A stretch of DNA of 64,000 nt. It comes from Microbacterium sp. W4I20. Its GTDB lineage: Bacteria > Actinomycetota > Actinomycetes > Actinomycetales > Microbacteriaceae. The first letter of the stretch is position 1, and each line of letters begins with the position of its first letter. The notes under the pieces are model-generated. The model searched no databases, was not told the origin of the DNA, and worked only from the letters and a program-made list of their open reading frames with translations. Positions 25,682 through 36,645 of the stretch are shown in pieces. The stretch lies in NCBI RefSeq assembly GCF_030816505.1, contig NZ_JAUSYB010000001.1:1922001-1986000 (forward strand), written 5' to 3'. A program made the position numbers and the translations under genes.

Positions 25682-27351
25682 CCGGTGGCATCCGGATCGC
25701 CGTGGCGATCCCGACCTACCGGCGCCCCGAGCGTCTCACCAGCCTCCTCGCGGTGCTCCCCCTGCGCTTCGCGGAGCTCGAAGACGGCGACAGCGCCGAC
25801 GTCTTCGTGATCGACAACGACCCGGAGGGCAGTGCGAAGGATGCCGCGACGGCGCCGGCGCCGGGCATCCGTGTCACCTACGCTCCCGAGCCGACTCCGG
25901 GAATCGCAGCCGCTCGCCAGCACGCACTCGACGTGACAGGCGAGTACGACCTCCTGGCCTTCATCGACGACGACGAGGTCCCACGGGCGGACTGGCTTCG
26001 CGCGCTCGTCGACACCTGGCGTCGAACCGGCGCTGCCGCCGTCGCCGGGCACGTGCACACCGAGTTCCCGGCCGACACCGATCCCTGGGTGCGGGCTTCG
26101 GGCCTCTTCGCGCGCCCGCTCCGCACGGACGGCGAGTCGCTGCCCGCCGCCGGCGCCGGCAATCTCCTCCTCGACCTGGAGCAGGTCCGCGCAGCGGGGA
26201 TCTCCTTCGACACCTCGCTCGGCCTCTCCGGCGGCGAGGACACTCTCTTCACCCGCGCGATCGTCCGCGCCGGCGGTCGCGTCGTCGCCTGCCCGGCATC
26301 GGTCGCCGAGGATCAGCTCGAGGTCGAGCGCGCGACGCGGCGCTTCGCCCTGGCGCGAGCGCGGCATCACGGGCAGACCCAGTCGGTGATCGAGCTGCGC
26401 ATGGCGCAGAATGCTCCGGCGCGAGTGCGCTCGCGAGTGCGCAACCTCGTCAAGGGCGTCGGCTGGTCCGCTCGCGGTGCCGTCCGGTGCGTGACCGGGA
26501 CGCTGACCGGCACGCTTCCGCGTCGCGCCGGCGGAGCGCGCGAGGTGCAGCGCGGAATCGGACTGGTGCAGGGTGCGCTCGGCGCCGCTGCGCCGGAGTA
26601 CGCGCGCGACACCCACCCCGGGAGCAGTGCCCGTCGTGTGCGCGCCGCGCTGCGACGCGCGGTGCGCGGCGTCTCGCCGGTGTTCCGCTCCGTGGTGAGC
26701 GTCGACACCGCTCGCACGGTCGTCGTCCTCACGCTCGACGACGGCCCAGATCCCGAGTGGACACCCCGCATCCTCGACGAACTCGCCCGGCGCGGCGCGA
26801 CGGCGACGTTCTTCGTGCTGCTCACCCGCACCCGGACACACTCCGAGCTCCTGAAGAGGATCGTCGCGGAGGGGCACGAGATCGCCCTGCACGGCGCCGA
26901 CCACCGGCGACTCACCTCGTTCAGCGGCGCCGAGGCGCTGCGGATGCTGCAGTCGTCGCGTGCCGAGCTCGAGCAGCTGTCCGGGGTCCCGATCCGCTGG
27001 TACCGGCCCCCGTACGGAGCCCTGTCGCCGGCGACCTGGCAGGCGGTTCAGCGCGCTGGCATGACCCCGGTGCTCTGGACGACCAGTGTGCTCGACGGGC
27101 GCGATGCCGCGCACGCGGAGCGGCTCGCCCGAGCGACGTCGGGGATCGAACCGGGAGCCATCGTCCTCGCCCACGATTCCCGCGCCGGCGCAGCGGACGG
27201 CGTCGACGACCCCGACATCGCGCCGTTCGATCGAGTGGCGCTGATCTCGGACGTCCTCGACGCGTACGAGCGGCACGGGCTGCGTGCGGTCTCGCTGGCG
27301 GACTCGCTGCGTTCGGGCCGGCTGCGCCGACGGATGGTGCTCGTCGGCTGA
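25678..27351 (+). CDS. Fusion of GT2 glycosyltransferase and NodB-type polysaccharide deacetylase
   Basis: 557 residues. Residues 1-230 are a GT2 domain (VAIPTYRRPERLTSLL, VIDNDPEGSA, FIDDDEVPRADWL, SGGEDTLFTRAIVRAGG). A basic Arg-rich bridge (about 245-335) follows. From about 345 is a NodB domain with TLDDGPDPEW (catalytic Asp and metal Asp), the metal pair in LHGADHRRL, RWYRPPYG, VLWTTSVLDG and IVLAHDS. No signal or membrane helix is seen, so the deacetylase may act in the cytoplasm on the newly added residue, or the bridge may bind the membrane surface. Translationally coupled to the GT-GT gene. Confidence 0.9.
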   Translation: MTGGIRIAVAIPTYRRPERLTSLLAVLPLRFAELEDGDSADVFVIDNDPEGSAKDAATAPAPGIRVTYAPEPTPGIAAARQHALDVTGEYDLLAFIDDDEVPRADWLRALVDTWRRTGAAAVAGHVHTEFPADTDPWVRASGLFARPLRTDGESLPAAGAGNLLLDLEQVRAAGISFDTSLGLSGGEDTLFTRAIVRAGGRVVACPASVAEDQLEVERATRRFALARARHHGQTQSVIELRMAQNAPARVRSRVRNLVKGVGWSARGAVRCVTGTLTGTLPRRAGGAREVQRGIGLVQGALGAAAPEYARDTHPGSSARRVRAALRRAVRGVSPVFRSVVSVDTARTVVVLTLDDGPDPEWTPRILDELARRGATATFFVLLTRTRTHSELLKRIVAEGHEIALHGADHRRLTSFSGAEALRMLQSSRAELEQLSGVPIRWYRPPYGALSPATWQAVQRAGMTPVLWTTSVLDGRDAAHAERLARATSGIEPGAIVLAHDSRAGAADGVDDPDIAPFDRVALISDVLDAYERHGLRAVSLADSLRSGRLRRRMVLVG

Positions 27352-27381
27352 CGACGCCGTTCGGCATCGTCAGCCGACGAG
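27340..27381. terminator. Bidirectional terminator overlapping the stop of the GT2-NodB gene
   Basis: Perfect 15-bp arms CTCGTCGGCTGACGA and TCGTCAGCCGACGAG around a 12-base loop. The stop codon lies in the 5' arm and the convergent gene ends three bases beyond the 3' arm. No T-run. Confidence 0.75.
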
Positions 27382-27383
27382 GG

Positions 27384-30194
27384 TCAACGGGCGGTCACCG
27401 GCGGCTGCGGCGCGCCGATCGCGCGGGTCTGCAGGGATACGCCCAGCAGATCCACGATCTTCCCCGGCAGCGCCGAGACACCGACACCCGGGACCGCCCG
27501 CGTGAGCTGCCACGTCTTGGCATCGACGATCGGCGCGCCTTCGGTCAGCACCGACTTCGCGTCGTTGCCGGTCAGCGCGCGGAACTCCTCGATCGTGGTG
27601 ATGCCACGGGTGCCGTTCGAACCGTCCGCCCAGCACGCGAAGTTCGCGGGCGACGATGCGGACGACCGGTGGTACAGGTTGGCCTCCTGCGAGATGCCGA
27701 ACTGGTTCCCCGACCACTTGTTCGTCAGGTCCTGCACGAGCATCGGGCACGCCTGGCCACCGTACGAGAGGATGTTGTTCCGCACGACCACGTCGCTGGT
27801 GATCCACGGGATCAGCGAGCTGATGCTCTGGATCTCCTGCCGACGCTCATCCTGCATGTACGTGATCGTCCGTCCGTTGCCGACGATCGTGTTGTTCCAG
27901 ATGTCGACGTCGCCCGAGTCGAAGACGAAAACGCCGCTGTTGCCGTTGCCGATGATGTAGTTGCCTGCCACCGTCGCCGTCTGGCTGAGCTCGATCTCGA
28001 GCCCCTCGCGTCCGTTGCCCTCGAACACGTTGTTCATGATGTTGAGCTTCGAGCTGGAGACGTCGAACCACAGGCCGGTGGACCCCACGTTGTCGGAGAT
28101 GATGCTGTCCGACACGGTCACGTTCGAGGCACGGGACATCTTGACCCCGCCGGCCACCGGCGTGTAGTTGAACTTCGCGGCGTTGTTGCCGGTCACGAGC
28201 GAATTTTCCACCGTCAGGTCGTCGGTGTCGTTCACCGCGATGCCCAGCAGTCCGTTGCCGGTGACCGTGAGGTTGCGCAGCGTCTTGTCGTCGTTCCAGA
28301 CGAAGAGACCGACGGTCGCGTTGTCGCGGATGACCATGTTCTCGAGGGTGAGTCCGTCGACCTCAGCGCTCACGGCGCCCAGCATCGCGACGGTCGTGGC
28401 GTAGCGCTGCACGCCGATACCGCGGACCGTGGTGCCCTCACCCTGGATCTTCAGGCCCTTGGCGAGCGCGCTCGCCTCGACGGCGTGACCCGCCGGATCG
28501 TTGCCGACGACGATCTGCTTCGCCCCCTGATCCACGAAGAAGGTGCCGGCGGTGACTGCCGAACGGCTGCCGACCTGCCTCAGTGGCGCTCCGTCGAACC
28601 AGACCTGATCGGGGTGGCCTGCCAGCGGGTTCGAGTCGTTGACCCACCAGCTGGTCTCGTCCTGTCCGGCACTGAACGACACGCGGCTGTCGAAGAACGT
28701 GCTCCACGGCGCCGCCCAGGTGCTCCCGGACTGCGACCAGCCGGTGACGGGCTTGGAGCCGTCGAGCCACACGGCCTCGCCGGGTGCCGACTGGATCGTC
28801 AGCCGCTTGGAGAACGGCACCGCGACGGTCTCGCGGTACGTGCCTGCACGCAGCACGATCGTCGAGCCGCTCGGGGCTGCGTCGATCGCCCGCTGCGCAC
28901 CGGCCACGGGGTCGGCCTTCGTTCCGCTGCCCGAGCTGCGGGTGCCTTCCGGCACCACGTAGATCGCGTCCGCGGGAGCCGGGTAGGAGGTCTGGCCGAC
29001 GGGAACGGATCCTGCCGTGCCGGTGCCGGATGCCGGGGGCGTCACCGGCGGAGTGGTCGGCGGAGTCACCGGGGGCGTGACGGGCGGCGTGGTCGGCTCC
29101 GGCGCAGGAGTGGGCGTCGGAGTCGGCGTGGGTGCCGGAGTCGGCGTGGGTGCCGGAGTCGGCGTGGGTGCCGGAGTCGGCGTGGGTGTCGGAGTCGGCG
29201 TCGGCGTCGGCGTCGGCGTCGCGGTCGGCTCCGGAGTCGGCGTGGGCTCCGTCGTCGGTGTCGGCGTCGGCTCCGTCGTCGGTGTCGGCGTCGGCTCCTG
29301 GGTCGGAACCGGCGTCGGCTCGGGCTCGGTGGTGGGCTCCGGCGCCGGGCTCGGGACCGGCTCGGGAGCGGGCTGCAGGTCATCGGAGCTCACGCTGAGC
29401 TCATCGACGCTCACAGCCAGGGGCTGGTTGCCGGGCGACATGTACGTCTGGATGCCGGGCGTTCCGGCGGTCCGTACGGCCTCCGCGGACCCGTCCGTCA
29501 CCTTGATCTGCCAGCGCGGGGTCTCGGTGCCGACGATCCAGGCGCGAGCGCGCACGGTCACGTCGTCGGTGCCGTCGGCTTCGATCTCCACCCGCACAGA
29601 GGCGCCCTCCGGCACCTCGCCGATCAGGAGGCGGTCCTGACGGATCACCGTCTGGGTGTCGTTCGCGTCATAGCGGCCGATCGAGAGCACGCCGCGCGAC
29701 TGGGTGTCGAGCCGGAACCGCGCACCGTAGTATCCCGACTCGCTGTTGCGCGTCGTCACGATCGTCGTCGCGCCGTACCCGGCGGTCGGCACCGCGGAGT
29801 AGCGGATCGTCGCGCCGACGGTTGCGTCGGTCGCTGCGGCGACCGTCGCGACATGGATGCTCCGGTGCCCGCCGCTGGTCGCGATCACGCCCGCGTCATC
29901 GCTCACCGAGGCGTCGGATGCGGGCGAGGAGACGTAGCCGTCGCCCCACCCTCCCGTCGTCGTGCGCGTGAACGTGTCCGTCCAGGTCTCGGAGCCATCG
30001 GCATCCGTCGTGGTCTGCGCGCCGACCGTGGCGAGTGCGCTGCCGGGTTGAGGAACCGATGCATCGGCGGCGGCCGACGACGGGACGGCGATTGCGCCGA
30101 TCACGAGCGCGACGGTCATCGCGGTCCAGATCGATCGTGGGGTGTGCGGACGGTTCGACGATCGCTGGAACGCGACCTGGTGGAACGAAGTCAT
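27384..30194 (-). CDS. Secreted right-handed beta-helix protein with jelly-roll-like module and Pro/Thr linker
   Basis: 936 residues. Signal peptide with a long basic N-region (core [19 protein letters not shown]). Residues about 70-265 form a module starting [12 protein letters not shown] with [11 protein letters not shown] and SVRVEIEA, the same module found twice in the 1889-residue protein. A Pro/Thr/Glu linker spans about 268-392. From 400 a pectate-lyase-like parallel beta-helix follows: [42 protein letters not shown], then repeated coils such as [32 protein letters not shown], and [16 protein letters not shown]. Such helices cleave or bind polysaccharide, so it may trim the polymer made here. 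No anchor seen. Confidence 0.88.
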   Translation of the reverse strand: MTSFHQVAFQRSSNRPHTPRSIWTAMTVALVIGAIAVPSSAAADASVPQPGSALATVGAQTTTDADGSETWTDTFTRTTTGGWGDGYVSSPASDASVSDDAGVIATSGGHRSIHVATVAAATDATVGATIRYSAVPTAGYGATTIVTTRNSESGYYGARFRLDTQSRGVLSIGRYDANDTQTVIRQDRLLIGEVPEGASVRVEIEADGTDDVTVRARAWIVGTETPRWQIKVTDGSAEAVRTAGTPGIQTYMSPGNQPLAVSVDELSVSSDDLQPAPEPVPSPAPEPTTEPEPTPVPTQEPTPTPTTEPTPTPTTEPTPTPEPTATPTPTPTPTPTPTPTPAPTPTPAPTPTPAPTPTPTPTPAPEPTTPPVTPPVTPPTTPPVTPPASGTGTAGSVPVGQTSYPAPADAIYVVPEGTRSSGSGTKADPVAGAQRAIDAAPSGSTIVLRAGTYRETVAVPFSKRLTIQSAPGEAVWLDGSKPVTGWSQSGSTWAAPWSTFFDSRVSFSAGQDETSWWVNDSNPLAGHPDQVWFDGAPLRQVGSRSAVTAGTFFVDQGAKQIVVGNDPAGHAVEASALAKGLKIQGEGTTVRGIGVQRYATTVAMLGAVSAEVDGLTLENMVIRDNATVGLFVWNDDKTLRNLTVTGNGLLGIAVNDTDDLTVENSLVTGNNAAKFNYTPVAGGVKMSRASNVTVSDSIISDNVGSTGLWFDVSSSKLNIMNNVFEGNGREGLEIELSQTATVAGNYIIGNGNSGVFVFDSGDVDIWNNTIVGNGRTITYMQDERRQEIQSISSLIPWITSDVVVRNNILSYGGQACPMLVQDLTNKWSGNQFGISQEANLYHRSSASSPANFACWADGSNGTRGITTIEEFRALTGNDAKSVLTEGAPIVDAKTWQLTRAVPGVGVSALPGKIVDLLGVSLQTRAIGAPQPPVTAR
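29020..29390. repeat. Tandem short repeats encoding the Pro/Thr linker
   Basis: Imperfect 6-base and 18-base repeats (units like GGCGTC and GGAGTCGGCGTGGGTGCC on the plus strand) code for runs of PTPTPAPTP and PEPTP in the minus-strand beta-helix protein. Repeat number is likely to vary among strains and to be a spot for assembly errors. Confidence 0.8.
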
Positions 30195-30492
30195 ATGGGA
30201 GAGCCCGGGCCTTTTCGTGGGGGATCGTGCTTCTGACAGCGAGCTCGGGCGATCCGTCACAGGTCGCGTCGGCTTCACGATGCGACCGTGTTCTTGCGGG
30301 AACCACTCGAGTTCTGGTCCCTCCCCGCTGCGCACCATACCCCATCAAGCTGGAAAAGCTCCAGCATCCCCGGTCTCGTCCCAGAGCATCCGATAGAGTC
30401 GTCGGGTACGACTGTGGGGGTCGTGGACGGCAGGGGATGGCCGTCCGCTCTGTGACGCCACCACGGACATCGACGTTTTCTCGAGGGGGATC
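30195..30492. other. 298-base divergent intergenic region between the beta-helix gene and rmlA
   Basis: Contains a possible minus-strand -10 TATGGT (30339-30334), a 6-bp inverted repeat GCTGGA/TCCAGC (30349-30365) lying between the two divergent promoters as an operator could, a plus-strand -10 TAGAGT (30394-30399), and the rmlA leader hairpins listed separately. Confidence 0.5.
30394..30446 (+). promoter_or_regulatory. Promoter -10 and two G-loop hairpins in the rmlA leader
   Basis: -10 TAGAGT (30394-30399) predicts a start near 30406. The first bases fold arms ACGAC/GTCGT with loop TGTGGGG (30408-30424, extendable by a T-G pair), then arms GGACGGC/GCCGTCC with loop AGGGGATG (30425-30446). 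About 45 bases then lead to the GAGGGG ribosome site. Confidence 0.6.
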
Positions 30493-33781
<3,289 letters not shown>

Positions 33782-33785
33782 GCGA

Positions 33786-35006
33786 CTAGAGCTCGCCCGG
33801 CTTCATCACCTCGACATCGATCGCGCGGATCACGCGCTGCGCGGCGGTGTCGACGGGCGGTTCGCCGACGGCGCCGTCGGACTTCCGCCGCCGCTCGGGC
33901 GCGTAGACCACGAGCGAGTGGAACAGGAACCGGGCGAAGAACGCGACGATCAGCGAGAGGGCCGTGGCCAGCACGCTGGAGATGTGCCAGGTCTCCACCA
34001 TCAGCGCCATCACCGGGATGCGCAGGGCTGCCTCGACGTTGTTGAACGCGAACGACGTGGCGAAGCGGATGCCGAGCGCCCGGGCATCCGTCCGCATGTC
34101 GGCGAACACGAACCGCTCCTGCAGCAGGAAGTTGCCGATGATCGTGACCTCGGCGCCGATGATCGCCGCCCAGACGTAGGGGACGCCCGCCGCGGTCAGC
34201 GCCCACATGATGCCGAGGTTCGCCAGAGCCCCGATCACGCCGATCAGGGCGAACAGCGACATCTTGCCGAAGCGCAGCCGTGCGAGGTGCGCGAGGAACG
34301 TGGCTCCCTGCCGCATGCTCGCCTTGGAGCTGCCGTGTCGGCGCTCGCCGAACTCCATCGGCATCTCCGCGATGCGCAGGTCGGTGCGCGCCAGGATCTC
34401 GAGCAGGATCTTGAACCCCTGCGGCCGGAGCGCCGGCAGGTCGAGACGGCTCCGGTCGACGAGGAAGAACCCCGTCATCGGGTCGGTGCTTCGGGCGAGA
34501 CGGATGGGGAACATCGCCCGGGTCAGCCAGGTCGCCGCGCGCGAGACGCCGAAGCGCACGGCCGTGCCGAGACCGCTGGTGTCGCCGCCGCCGACATACC
34601 GCGAGGCTGCGACGACGTCGGCATCGCCGACCGCGAACCGGTCGAGCAGGGCGGGGAGGAGCTCCGGCGGATGCTGCAGGTCGCCGTCCATCACGATGCA
34701 GACGTCGGATGCCGCGGCTTCCAGCCCGACGACCACGGCGCCGCCGAGGCCACCGGTGTTCTCAGTGCGATGCACCACGCGCACCGGGATCGGCGCGTCC
34801 GCGGCGACGCGAGCGATCTCGGCGGGAGTGTCATCGGTGCTGTCGTCGACGAACAGGATCTCGGCGTCGCGTCCGGCGAGGGCCGCGGCGGTGCGCGCGA
34901 CGAGCTCGGCGACGTTTCCGCGCTCGTTGAAGGTCGGCACGATGACCGTGACGGCTGCCCCCACGTGCTCCCCCGCTTCTGCCTGCGCATGGTCTGCGGC
35001 ATCCAT
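33786..35006 (-). CDS. GT2 polyprenyl-phosphate sugar transferase fused to GtrA domain
   Basis: 406 residues. N-terminal dolichyl-phosphate mannose synthase-like GT2 domain: VTVIVPTFNERGNVAELV, AEILFVDDSTDDTPAEIA, CIVMDGDLQHPPELLPALL (DXD), GFKILLEILARTDLRIAEMPMEFGERRHGSSK. From about residue 270 a four-helix GtrA domain (LFALIGVIGALANLGIMWAL, IIGNFLLQERFVF). Such fusions make a polyprenyl-phosphate sugar in the cytoplasm and flip it for use outside, for side-branch glycosylation. The ATG chosen has a poor ribosome site; a GTG 24 codons upstream would run into the divergent gene's leader. Confidence 0.9.
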   Translation of the reverse strand: MDAADHAQAEAGEHVGAAVTVIVPTFNERGNVAELVARTAAALAGRDAEILFVDDSTDDTPAEIARVAADAPIPVRVVHRTENTGGLGGAVVVGLEAAASDVCIVMDGDLQHPPELLPALLDRFAVGDADVVAASRYVGGGDTSGLGTAVRFGVSRAATWLTRAMFPIRLARSTDPMTGFFLVDRSRLDLPALRPQGFKILLEILARTDLRIAEMPMEFGERRHGSSKASMRQGATFLAHLARLRFGKMSLFALIGVIGALANLGIMWALTAAGVPYVWAAIIGAEVTIIGNFLLQERFVFADMRTDARALGIRFATSFAFNNVEAALRIPVMALMVETWHISSVLATALSLIVAFFARFLFHSLVVYAPERRRKSDGAVGEPPVDTAAQRVIRAIDVEVMKPGEL

Positions 35007-35045
35007 CGTTTCACGGGTTCCTATGGGTGTGGAACACGTTGCTGC

Positions 35046-35051
35046 TACACT
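35046..35051 (+). promoter_or_regulatory. -10 element for the TagD-like gene
   Basis: TACACT, giving a predicted start near 35058, exactly at the first leader hairpin. Confidence 0.5.
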
Positions 35052-35059
35052 CGGAGATC

Positions 35060-35126
35060 GCGGCTGTGGGAGTCGCACGGCGGATGGGGATCCGCCTTCT
35101 GGGGAATTACTGATCTGGGGAGATCA
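35060..35126 (+). promoter_or_regulatory. Three to four tandem G-loop hairpins in the leader of the TagD-like gene
   Basis: Arms GCGGCT/AGTCGC with loop GTGGG (35060-35076, one G-T); GGCGGAT/ATCCGCC with loop GGGG (35079-35096); a weak TTC/GAA around TGGG (35097-35106); TGATCT/AGATCA with loop GGGG (35111-35126), the last base being the A of the start codon. The loop and arm GGGGAGA are the ribosome site, so folding of this hairpin bears directly on translation. The leader is almost nothing but these hairpins. Confidence 0.7.
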
Positions 35127-35581
35127 TGGGGACGCGTATCGGCTATGCCGTGGGTGCTTTCGACCTGTTTCACGTCGGGCATCTGAACCTTCTTCGTCAC
35201 GCCAAGCAGCAGTGCGATGTTCTGATCGCCGGTGTCGTGAGCGACGAGATGCTCCGTCAGGTGAAGGGCATCGAGCCCGTCATCCCGACAGCGGAACGTG
35301 CGGAGATCGTCAAGCACATCTCGTTCGTCGACGACGTGTACGTCGAGACGACGCCGTCGAAGCTCGACTCGTGGCGAGACGTGCAGTTCACGCACTTCTT
35401 CAAGGGCGATGACTGGCGCGGCACCGAGAAGGGCCTGCGCCTCGAGCGCGAGTTCGCCGAGGTCGGCGTGGAGGTCGTGTACTTCCCGTACACCGCGCAC
35501 ACGTCGAGCTCGTCGCTGCGGCGAGCGCTCGACGCGATCACCGCCGGCGCGAACGCACCGACGCTCGCCCTGTCCCGCTGA
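35126..35581 (+). CDS. TagD-like cytidylyltransferase / adenylyltransferase family protein
   Basis: 151 residues. Nucleotidyltransferase signature GYAVGAFDLFHVGHLNLLRHAK with the HXGH motif, and a C-terminal TSSSSLRRALD replacing the RTXGISTT motif of glycerol-3-phosphate cytidylyltransferases. FFKGDDWRGTEKG is the substrate-side block. It should make a CDP-alcohol (or an ADP-sugar) from a small phosphorylated alcohol. With the CDP-alcohol phosphatidyltransferase in the same region it may feed a polyol-phosphate decoration. Substrate cannot be read from sequence. Confidence 0.85.
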   Translation: MGTRIGYAVGAFDLFHVGHLNLLRHAKQQCDVLIAGVVSDEMLRQVKGIEPVIPTAERAEIVKHISFVDDVYVETTPSKLDSWRDVQFTHFFKGDDWRGTEKGLRLEREFAEVGVEVVYFPYTAHTSSSSLRRALDAITAGANAPTLALSR

Positions 35582-35582
35582 T

Positions 35583-35622
35583 CGACTCGCGCTGATCGGC
35601 CCGAACCGGTCAGCGCGAGTCG
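35583..35622. terminator. Bidirectional terminator after the TagD-like gene
   Basis: Perfect 13-bp arms CGACTCGCGCTGA and TCAGCGCGAGTCG around a 14-base loop, placed between two convergent stop codons. Confidence 0.85.
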
Positions 35623-35623
35623 C

Positions 35624-36016
35624 TCAGTTCGCGACTCCGAGCAGGCTGCGCGCCATCCGCGCCACGTGCGGCGGGGTGTGCGGGCCGAGCCAGACCGTCC
35701 ACTGTGCGGGAGGTTCGGTGCAGGTCCACTCCACGCACCAGGCGTGCACGGCGTTCGCCAGCCGCTCCCCCTTGGTGTGCGCGCGGGTCGCGTCTCCTCG
35801 CACCAGCCAGCGCACGGACACCCCGTCGGGAACGTCGATGTGCCGGAACTGGATCCGCGCGGCGGCCTCGAGCATGACGACGCCGGTCGCGTCCCAGGGG
35901 AGTCGGGCGGCGATGCCGGCGATGACGCCTGCGTCGGCCGCGTCACCGGCGATGAGCACGGCTCGGTCGATGTTCTCCCAGTCGGGATCATCCAGGTGCT
36001 CGCACGCGCTGCTCAT
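35624..36016 (-). CDS. Stand-alone SIP-like domain protein, iron-regulated
   Basis: 130 residues corresponding only to the C-terminal half of siderophore-interacting (SIP/ViuB) ferric reductases: RAVLIAGDAADAGVIAGIAARLP, GVVMLEAAARIQF, VSVRWLVRGDA and a C-terminal helix. The FAD-binding half is absent. It may be a partner of a separate flavoprotein, or a NAD(P)H-binding accessory. The start is the ATG six bases after a -10 TATACT, and an iron box overlaps that -10; both facts support the short form and point to derepression by iron starvation. Confidence 0.82.
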   Translation of the reverse strand: MSSACEHLDDPDWENIDRAVLIAGDAADAGVIAGIAARLPWDATGVVMLEAAARIQFRHIDVPDGVSVRWLVRGDATRAHTKGERLANAVHAWCVEWTCTEPPAQWTVWLGPHTPPHVARMARSLLGVAN

Positions 36017-36022
36017 GCAAGA

Positions 36023-36044
36023 AGTATAGGTAAGGCTAACCTTA
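36023..36044 (-). promoter_or_regulatory. DtxR/IdeR iron box overlapping a leaderless promoter
   Basis: The 19-mer at 36026-36044 matches the DtxR/IdeR consensus TTAGGTTAGGCTAACCTAA at 16 positions, including the central GGCTAACCT. It overlaps the minus-strand -10 TATACT (36028-36023), which is followed by TCTTGC and the ATG. Iron-loaded repressor bound here would block the promoter. Confidence 0.85.
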
Positions 36045-36144
36045 GCAGCAACCCTGTGGCTCGGTTGCTTCACTTTTCTACCCCCTGATTCCGCGTCACG
36101 TCAACGCACTTGGCGCGATGACCTCCGGCCGTCACGGTGGACTC

Positions 36145-36645
36145 GTGAACACGTCACCGTCGCCGCGTACACGGCGCATCACTCGGTTCTCGAGCGCTGT
36201 GGCGGCCACCGCGCTGTGCGCCGCTTTGGCCGGGTGCGGGATCACCGTCCCCGCTGACCCGGGCGGAACCCTCGCTGCCGTCTCCGGCGGCACTCTGCGC
36301 GTCGGCACCTCTCCCGACGACGGCCTCGTGGGGATGACCGGCGGCGAGCCCTCCGGCAGCATCGTCGACCTCGTCGAGGACTTCGCCGACAGCATCGACG
36401 CCGAGACGGAGTGGACCGTCGACTCGGAGGAGACGCTGGTGACCATGCTCGAGGCGGGCGACCTCGACCTGATCGCCGGAGGGATCACTGCCGAGACCCC
36501 CTGGCTCGATCGGGCGGGCGTCAGCCGCGGCCATCCGGGGATCGACGGCGCGGACGGCCGCGAGATCGTGATGCTGGTCCCCCTGGGTGAGAACGCCTTC
36601 CTCTCCGAGCTCGAGACCTTCCTCGACGCGAAGGTCGGTCCCTGA
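36145..36645 (+). CDS. Half-size solute-binding lipoprotein (truncated SBP family 3 fold)
   Basis: 166 residues, GTG start after GGTGG (an in-frame ATG at 36118 is the alternative). Lipoprotein signal FSSAVAATALCAALAGCG. The mature part reads like lobe 1 of an amino-acid-type binding protein (GGTLRVGTSPDDGLVGMTGGEPSGSIVDLVEDFADSI, LDLIAGGITAETPW) and then jumps to the family's C-terminal block (EIVMLVPLGENAFLSELETFLD). Lobe 2 is missing, so it cannot close on a ligand in the normal way. It overlaps the CDF transporter start by one base, suggesting it serves that transporter, perhaps as an extracytoplasmic metal-binding partner. Confidence 0.82.
   Translation: MNTSPSPRTRRITRFSSAVAATALCAALAGCGITVPADPGGTLAAVSGGTLRVGTSPDDGLVGMTGGEPSGSIVDLVEDFADSIDAETEWTVDSEETLVTMLEAGDLDLIAGGITAETPWLDRAGVSRGHPGIDGADGREIVMLVPLGENAFLSELETFLDAKVGP

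Noticed and set aside
29020..29390. CRISPR-like array
   Set aside because: The repeats are contiguous, in frame and code for Pro/Thr; there are no unique spacers.
25536..30236. A plus-strand open frame of more than 1500 codons across several genes
   Set aside because: It runs out of frame through the GT2-NodB gene and antisense to the beta-helix protein; its translation is Arg-rich and low-complexity, as expected from GC-rich shadow frames.
35060..35126. CsrA/RsmA binding hairpins
   Set aside because: Some loops lack GGA (for example GTGGG closed by a C-G pair and GGGG closed by A-T), and CsrA is not typical of actinobacteria. Kept only as an analogy.
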